From Actinomycetota bacterium (GTDB lineage Bacteria > Actinomycetota > Actinomycetes > Nanopelagicales > Nanopelagicaceae): a stretch of DNA of 8,374 nt. Location of the stretch: contig WLRE01000059.1 of the NCBI GenBank assembly GCA_009698045.1, positions 1-8,374 on the forward strand, written 5' to 3'. A model generated the notes under the pieces. It was given only the letters and a program-made list of their open reading frames with translations, was not told where the DNA came from and did not search any database. Position numbers and translations under genes: made by a program. Positions within the stretch are counted from its first letter, which is position 1. Each line of letters begins with the position of its first letter. Below, one piece after another: positions 6,801 through 8,374 of the stretch.

Positions 6801-8374
6801 GACTGAGATAGTGGAGGTATCAAAGTCAAAGAAGCGTGATGCGGAATTACCACTCGTTATTGTCGCCCACGTAGCGGTTCCTGAGTCCTGCTTCTGCCAT
6901 TGAAAACTACGCGTAAATCCATCATTAGGAGCTCCACTCACCGAGAACGTTGTGAATTGACCAATAGATGTCTTGGTATCAATCGGACTAACGAAATCCA
7001 TCGCATTAACTGGATACAACAGATAGACAACACCGGAAGCACCACGGCCACCATTTACTTCGCAGCTATCGCCACCGCCACCGCCACCGCCGCCGTAATA
7101 TGCGTAAGCATCTTGGCCGGGATCTCCGCTCTGCCCGCCACTATTGCCACTTCCACCAGCAGCATTTCCACCATCGCCACCGCCGTTAGATCCAGGAACG
7201 TTCCAACCACCCGAACCACCGCCACCACCATAGAGATGTGATGTTCCGGTAATGGTGTCTGCGCTGCCGCTAGCAGCTGCTTGCACTGCGCCACTTGCTG
7301 CCGGTGCGATTAATCCACCACCAGTACCAGTGAAACTCTTCGTGACGGTAATTCCTGTTGTCGAAGTAGGTGTTCCTCCAGCTGATGGCGAAGAGTTGTA
7401 GTTGGCGGCTTCTGTTCCTGATGTTGGATTCTGACAACGATTATCTCGCCAGTGGTTCGGGCCGCCCACTCCACCAGTAACAACGGCATTTACGGTGTTA
7501 TCTGCAGAAACAATCGAACTCGATCCACCGGTGCCACCGACAATAATTTGTGCTGCAGGTACTGCAGAGTTCACTGAGTAACTATTTACGCCACCTGTTC
7601 CTACTTTAATTTTCAGACGAGTGGTCGTGTTATTGATTGTTGCTTTGCCTTTAAGAACTCCACCACCGGCGCCACCATAACCAGCGTTTCCAGTTCCGCC
7701 ACCGCCACCGCCCACTAACATCGCGGTCGGATAGCTGCTGCTCTTTGGCAGGGTCCAACCACCGAATGAGTTAATAATGGTGCGCGGGAATTGATACAAC
7801 CGATTAGTACCAACAATGGTGGAAGTTTCAATACTCTGCCAAGTCCATTGGGTACTGGTTGGAACTAAATCACTTAAGCCATTAGCAACGAGATCGCGAT
7901 CGTGAATACTTGTTCCAGTCTCATTAAAGTTGTAATAGGCAAAGAGAGTGGCACTTGTGGTGTCAGGTTCTGTGTTGATATCTACCGTCAAAGTATCTCG
8001 ACGCGAAGATGTCCAGAATCGGAGCTCATCAATGTTTCCGACAAACTGTGATGTGCTGGTTCGAGCGCTACCTGGAGCGGGGCCTCCGACATATAAGTAG
8101 TTACTTGCCTGTGGCGCGAAAGTGATGCCAGTGAGCGATTCCACCTCTTGACCATCGTAATAGGCGTACAACGTTGTTCCAGTCAGAGTCATTGCTAAGT
8201 GATGCCATTCATTCACGGTCACACTCTCACCGAAGATGATCTGGCTATCACTGCTTCCGGAGTACACAGAGCCATACCATTGGCCGCTCTTGCAATAGAA
8301 AGCGGCAACGTTATAAAAGTCCACGGCATAACTTGTGTTGGCACCGCCACAAGTAGTCGTTCTATTAACCCATA
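3567..8374 (-). CDS. giant modular surface/secreted protein (LamG, Gly-rich, Ig-like, SBBP propeller, TIG), N-terminus outside window
   Basis: At least 1601 residues are visible. The frame stays open to the right edge (the codons before 8324 read WVNRTTTCGGANTSYA, part of the LamG fold), so the start and signal peptide lie outside. Order, in visible residues: LamG/concanavalin-like domain (1-170); linker; glycine-rich domain (216-455); Ig-like domain with FQWQKQDSGTATWATI (456-566); putative He_PIG-type Ig (567-655); beta-propeller of seven DxxGNxY-type repeats (657-1167); Ig/MBG-like domains (1168-1493); and C-terminal IPT/TIG domain (1495-1601) ending VVNI-stop (TAG). A Thr-rich linker TTTITTAADSSTTTIAP precedes the last domain. 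Composition is rich in Ser/Thr/Gly/Asn and poor in Lys, typical of exported proteins. No LPXTG motif or C-terminal membrane helix is seen. It is probably a cell-surface or released adhesin or glycan-interacting protein. No catalytic domain is recognised. The gene family is not one with an established symbol. Confidence 0.9.
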   Translation of the reverse strand, partial: WVNRTTTCGGANTSYAVDFYNVAAFYCKSGQWYGSVYSGSSDSQIIFGESVTVNEWHHLAMTLTGTTLYAYYDGQEVESLTGITFAPQASNYLYVGGPAPGSARTSTSQFVGNIDELRFWTSSRRDTLTVDINTEPDTTSATLFAYYNFNETGTSIHDRDLVANGLSDLVPTSTQWTWQSIETSTIVGTNRLYQFPRTIINSFGGWTLPKSSSYPTAMLVGGGGGGTGNAGYGGAGGGVLKGKATINNTTTRLKIKVGTGGVNSYSVNSAVPAAQIIVGGTGGSSSIVSADNTVNAVVTGGVGGPNHWRDNRCQNPTSGTEAANYNSSPSAGGTPTSTTGITVTKSFTGTGGGLIAPAASGAVQAAASGSADTITGTSHLYGGGGGSGGWNVPGSNGGGDGGNAAGGSGNSGGQSGDPGQDAYAYYGGGGGGGGDSCEVNGGRGASGVVYLLYPVNAMDFVSPIDTKTSIGQFTTFSVSGAPNDGFTRSFQWQKQDSGTATWATITSGNSASRFFDFDTSTISVGNLVNRITSKALHGARFRALIIDTNISSGETISAYSDSATLTIFDTFTLTGGGSAIRTAYGTAASSLAFTSSGGVSPISWSLLSPPTGVTIDSVTAIITAGITAQPAQYLLTIKATDSTGAFLTETASVYVGSLPILMVGDVFSWVDTGTSFSLSGKKGKSSFTNVAIDAQGNVYGFGSSDSGFAMTGTSTLPFNGYQFVKIDKNGVVQWMKYARATTINVISGRIWGKKIVVDAAGNIYFGASGSGAVMFDNQWQIFNSIEYPVLGDFIVKMDSSGATSWISRIDNSSGNNAEATNGISARGKYGDLRGLAVDSSGNVYIAGIQKRKIAYASPSMIATNISCNDTTTVQSWLGGSCGSARATEIDGLDGYESAYLIKVDPQGDLIWAYNTADSSADVAFASVDVDPYGNLLITGTVDDAVSFRSLNLTARYSGYGNFFAMKLDSNGNGIWASQDGGGILGMNNSFPRQGDQAFAGFTDPSGSVYVVGGTYGGTTLNSVALPFSNGITAKLAAVAIKFDNSGYRLWSKQQTSDVYNDSYWFAGGADQNGNAYLVGSIKDAVTLNGITYNYTGKMNPLIEYSANGSPVYLAAYGGTASGVEIIKSIAVDPLGNMAAAGVINDTTTLDSFSIIPKADDDAFIGMLRNNTSGLSASLSAKYGTVSYSPTVVVFGGTAPYTLTLRSTYGGKINADTSSGVSVVYSNATSLIPGIYPDSITVVDSLAQTYTLLETLTVSKADTVTVTPTTPVGLTYNNGDTITWTETVSVTPLVNNDTVTTAIYYSGTAFSGETYSATNTVFPKKAGNYVISSLITAVNYGTVSAGQLAYYQYTKYETATLSIARASRALRIANPSLTNIYAAAVNETITMYATGVGVDTVTVTWTWISGGCTVTPLGKVFSSVAGSCVVNISVPQTDNYLAASDTRTITFYLFTSGFTFAGQNAGGSHTVILDYLPRLETTTITTAADSSTTTIAPVITSITQTAGGIGSGTNTVIEIVGENFWTTAGSVTVNFGRNIESRNATSYITSRTPIKIILSIPDSYMSANGFTTGVSMGRAGVITPAGESILSTPVLRVIVVNI
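4866..6400 (-). other. SBBP-type beta-propeller of the giant protein, seven repeats
   Basis: Seven copies of a (V/A)DxxGNxYxxG motif are spaced about 62-92 residues apart: IDAQGNVYGFG, VDAAGNIYFGA, VDSSGNVYIAG, VDPYGNLLITG, TDPSGSVYVVG, ADQNGNAYLVG and VDPLGNMAAAG. Most are followed about 30 or more residues later by a second strand such as FVKIDKNGVVQWMK, LIKVDPQGDLIWAY or FAMKLDSNGNGIWAS. This is the pattern of SBBP (beta-propeller) repeats, and seven copies fit one complete seven-bladed propeller. Such modules act as interaction platforms; the partner is unknown. Confidence 0.8.
7008..7725 (-). other. glycine-rich domain of the giant protein
   Basis: Begins AMLVGGGGGGTGNAGYGGAG and ends GGRGASGVVYLLYP. 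This matches the bacterial glycine-rich domain pattern LVVGGGGGG...GGSGVVxxxY found in large surface proteins. It contains runs of 8 and 5 or more glycines and two cysteines (RCQNP and SCEVN) that could form a disulfide. Its role in related proteins is unclear; a structural or adhesive role is inference. Confidence 0.75.
7071..7095 (-). repeat. GCCACC hexanucleotide tandem tract coding for polyglycine
   Basis: On the + strand GCCACC occurs three times in a row followed by GCCGCCG. On the coding strand this gives an eight-glycine run. The period of 6 keeps the reading frame, so copy-number change would add or remove Gly pairs without breaking the gene. Confidence 0.8.
7860..8374 (-). other. 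LamG / concanavalin A-like domain of the giant protein (N-terminally cut)
   Basis: Jelly-roll signature motifs are present in order: TVNEWHHLAMTLTGTTLYAY, YDGQEVESL, NYLYVGG, FVGNIDELRFWTSSRRDT and TLFAYYNFNETG. These match the Laminin_G_3/LamG pattern (WHHLA...YxDGxxV...G.IDE.R.W...A.YxF). Two cysteines near the start (in TTCGGA and FYCKSG) may pair. Domains of this fold usually bind glycans or mediate adhesion. The first strands lie outside the window. Confidence 0.85.

Noticed and set aside
7071..7095. Short tandem repeats as a CRISPR or origin-type iteron array
   Set aside because: The units are contiguous 6-mers coding for glycine, with no spacers and no AT-rich or DnaA-box context.
6900..7241. 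113-codon + strand ORF rich in Thr, Ile and Ala opposite the glycine-rich domain
   Set aside because: It is the antisense reading of the polyglycine codons of the giant gene. It has no ribosome binding site and its composition is fully explained by the repeats.
7055..7294. 79-codon - strand ORF in another frame, rich in Val and Ala
   Set aside because: Frame-shifted shadow of the same glycine-rich coding region; no independent start signal.
8322..8324. GTG as the start codon of the giant protein
   Set aside because: The frame stays open through 8372, and the extra codons (WVNRTTTCGGA...) continue the LamG fold. The true start lies outside the window.

Overview
The window looks like chromosome from a moderate-GC actinobacterium, most plausibly a streamlined freshwater lineage of the acI / Nanopelagicales type. 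This placement is inference. It rests on very short intergenic gaps, a GTG start behind a strong GGAGG ribosome binding site, a TANNNT-type -10 candidate, a DUF4389 membrane protein, and one very large mosaic extracellular protein of the kind common in such genomes. By eye GC is in the high 40s percent. No marker gene settles the taxonomy. I see no rRNA, tRNA, CRISPR array, insertion sequence, phage gene or recognisable defence system.

Layout from left to right: (1) The 3' four-fifths of argG (argininosuccinate synthase, arginine biosynthesis) enters from the left edge on the + strand and ends at a clear intrinsic terminator. (2) A + strand gene for a small membrane protein made of two DUF4389-like units follows. 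It has a hairpin directly in front of its ribosome binding site. (3) Convergent to it, 8 bp away, lies a DinB/YfiT-type metal-binding four-helix protein gene on the - strand. (4) A divergent intergenic region of about 126 bp follows, with a candidate promoter and a leader hairpin. It drives a two-gene + strand unit: a 37-codon lysine-rich small ORF that is easily missed, then, 3 bp later, a Gfo/Idh/MocA-family NAD(P)-dependent oxidoreductase whose ribosome binding site lies inside the small ORF. (5) Convergent to that, 10 bp away, more than half of the window (4.8 kb) is the 3' part of one giant - strand gene that runs off the right edge. It encodes at least 1601 residues of exported-looking modular protein. 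The order is LamG/concanavalin-like domain, glycine-rich domain, Ig-like domains, a probable seven-bladed SBBP-type beta-propeller, more Ig/MBG-like repeats, and a C-terminal IPT/TIG domain.

The genes do not form one pathway. ArgG is core metabolism, the middle genes are small housekeeping or unknown functions, and the giant protein is probably a cell-surface or secreted adhesin/carbohydrate-interacting protein. The items most worth a second look are the architecture of the giant protein, with no visible C-terminal anchor, and the coupled lysine-rich microprotein in front of the oxidoreductase.
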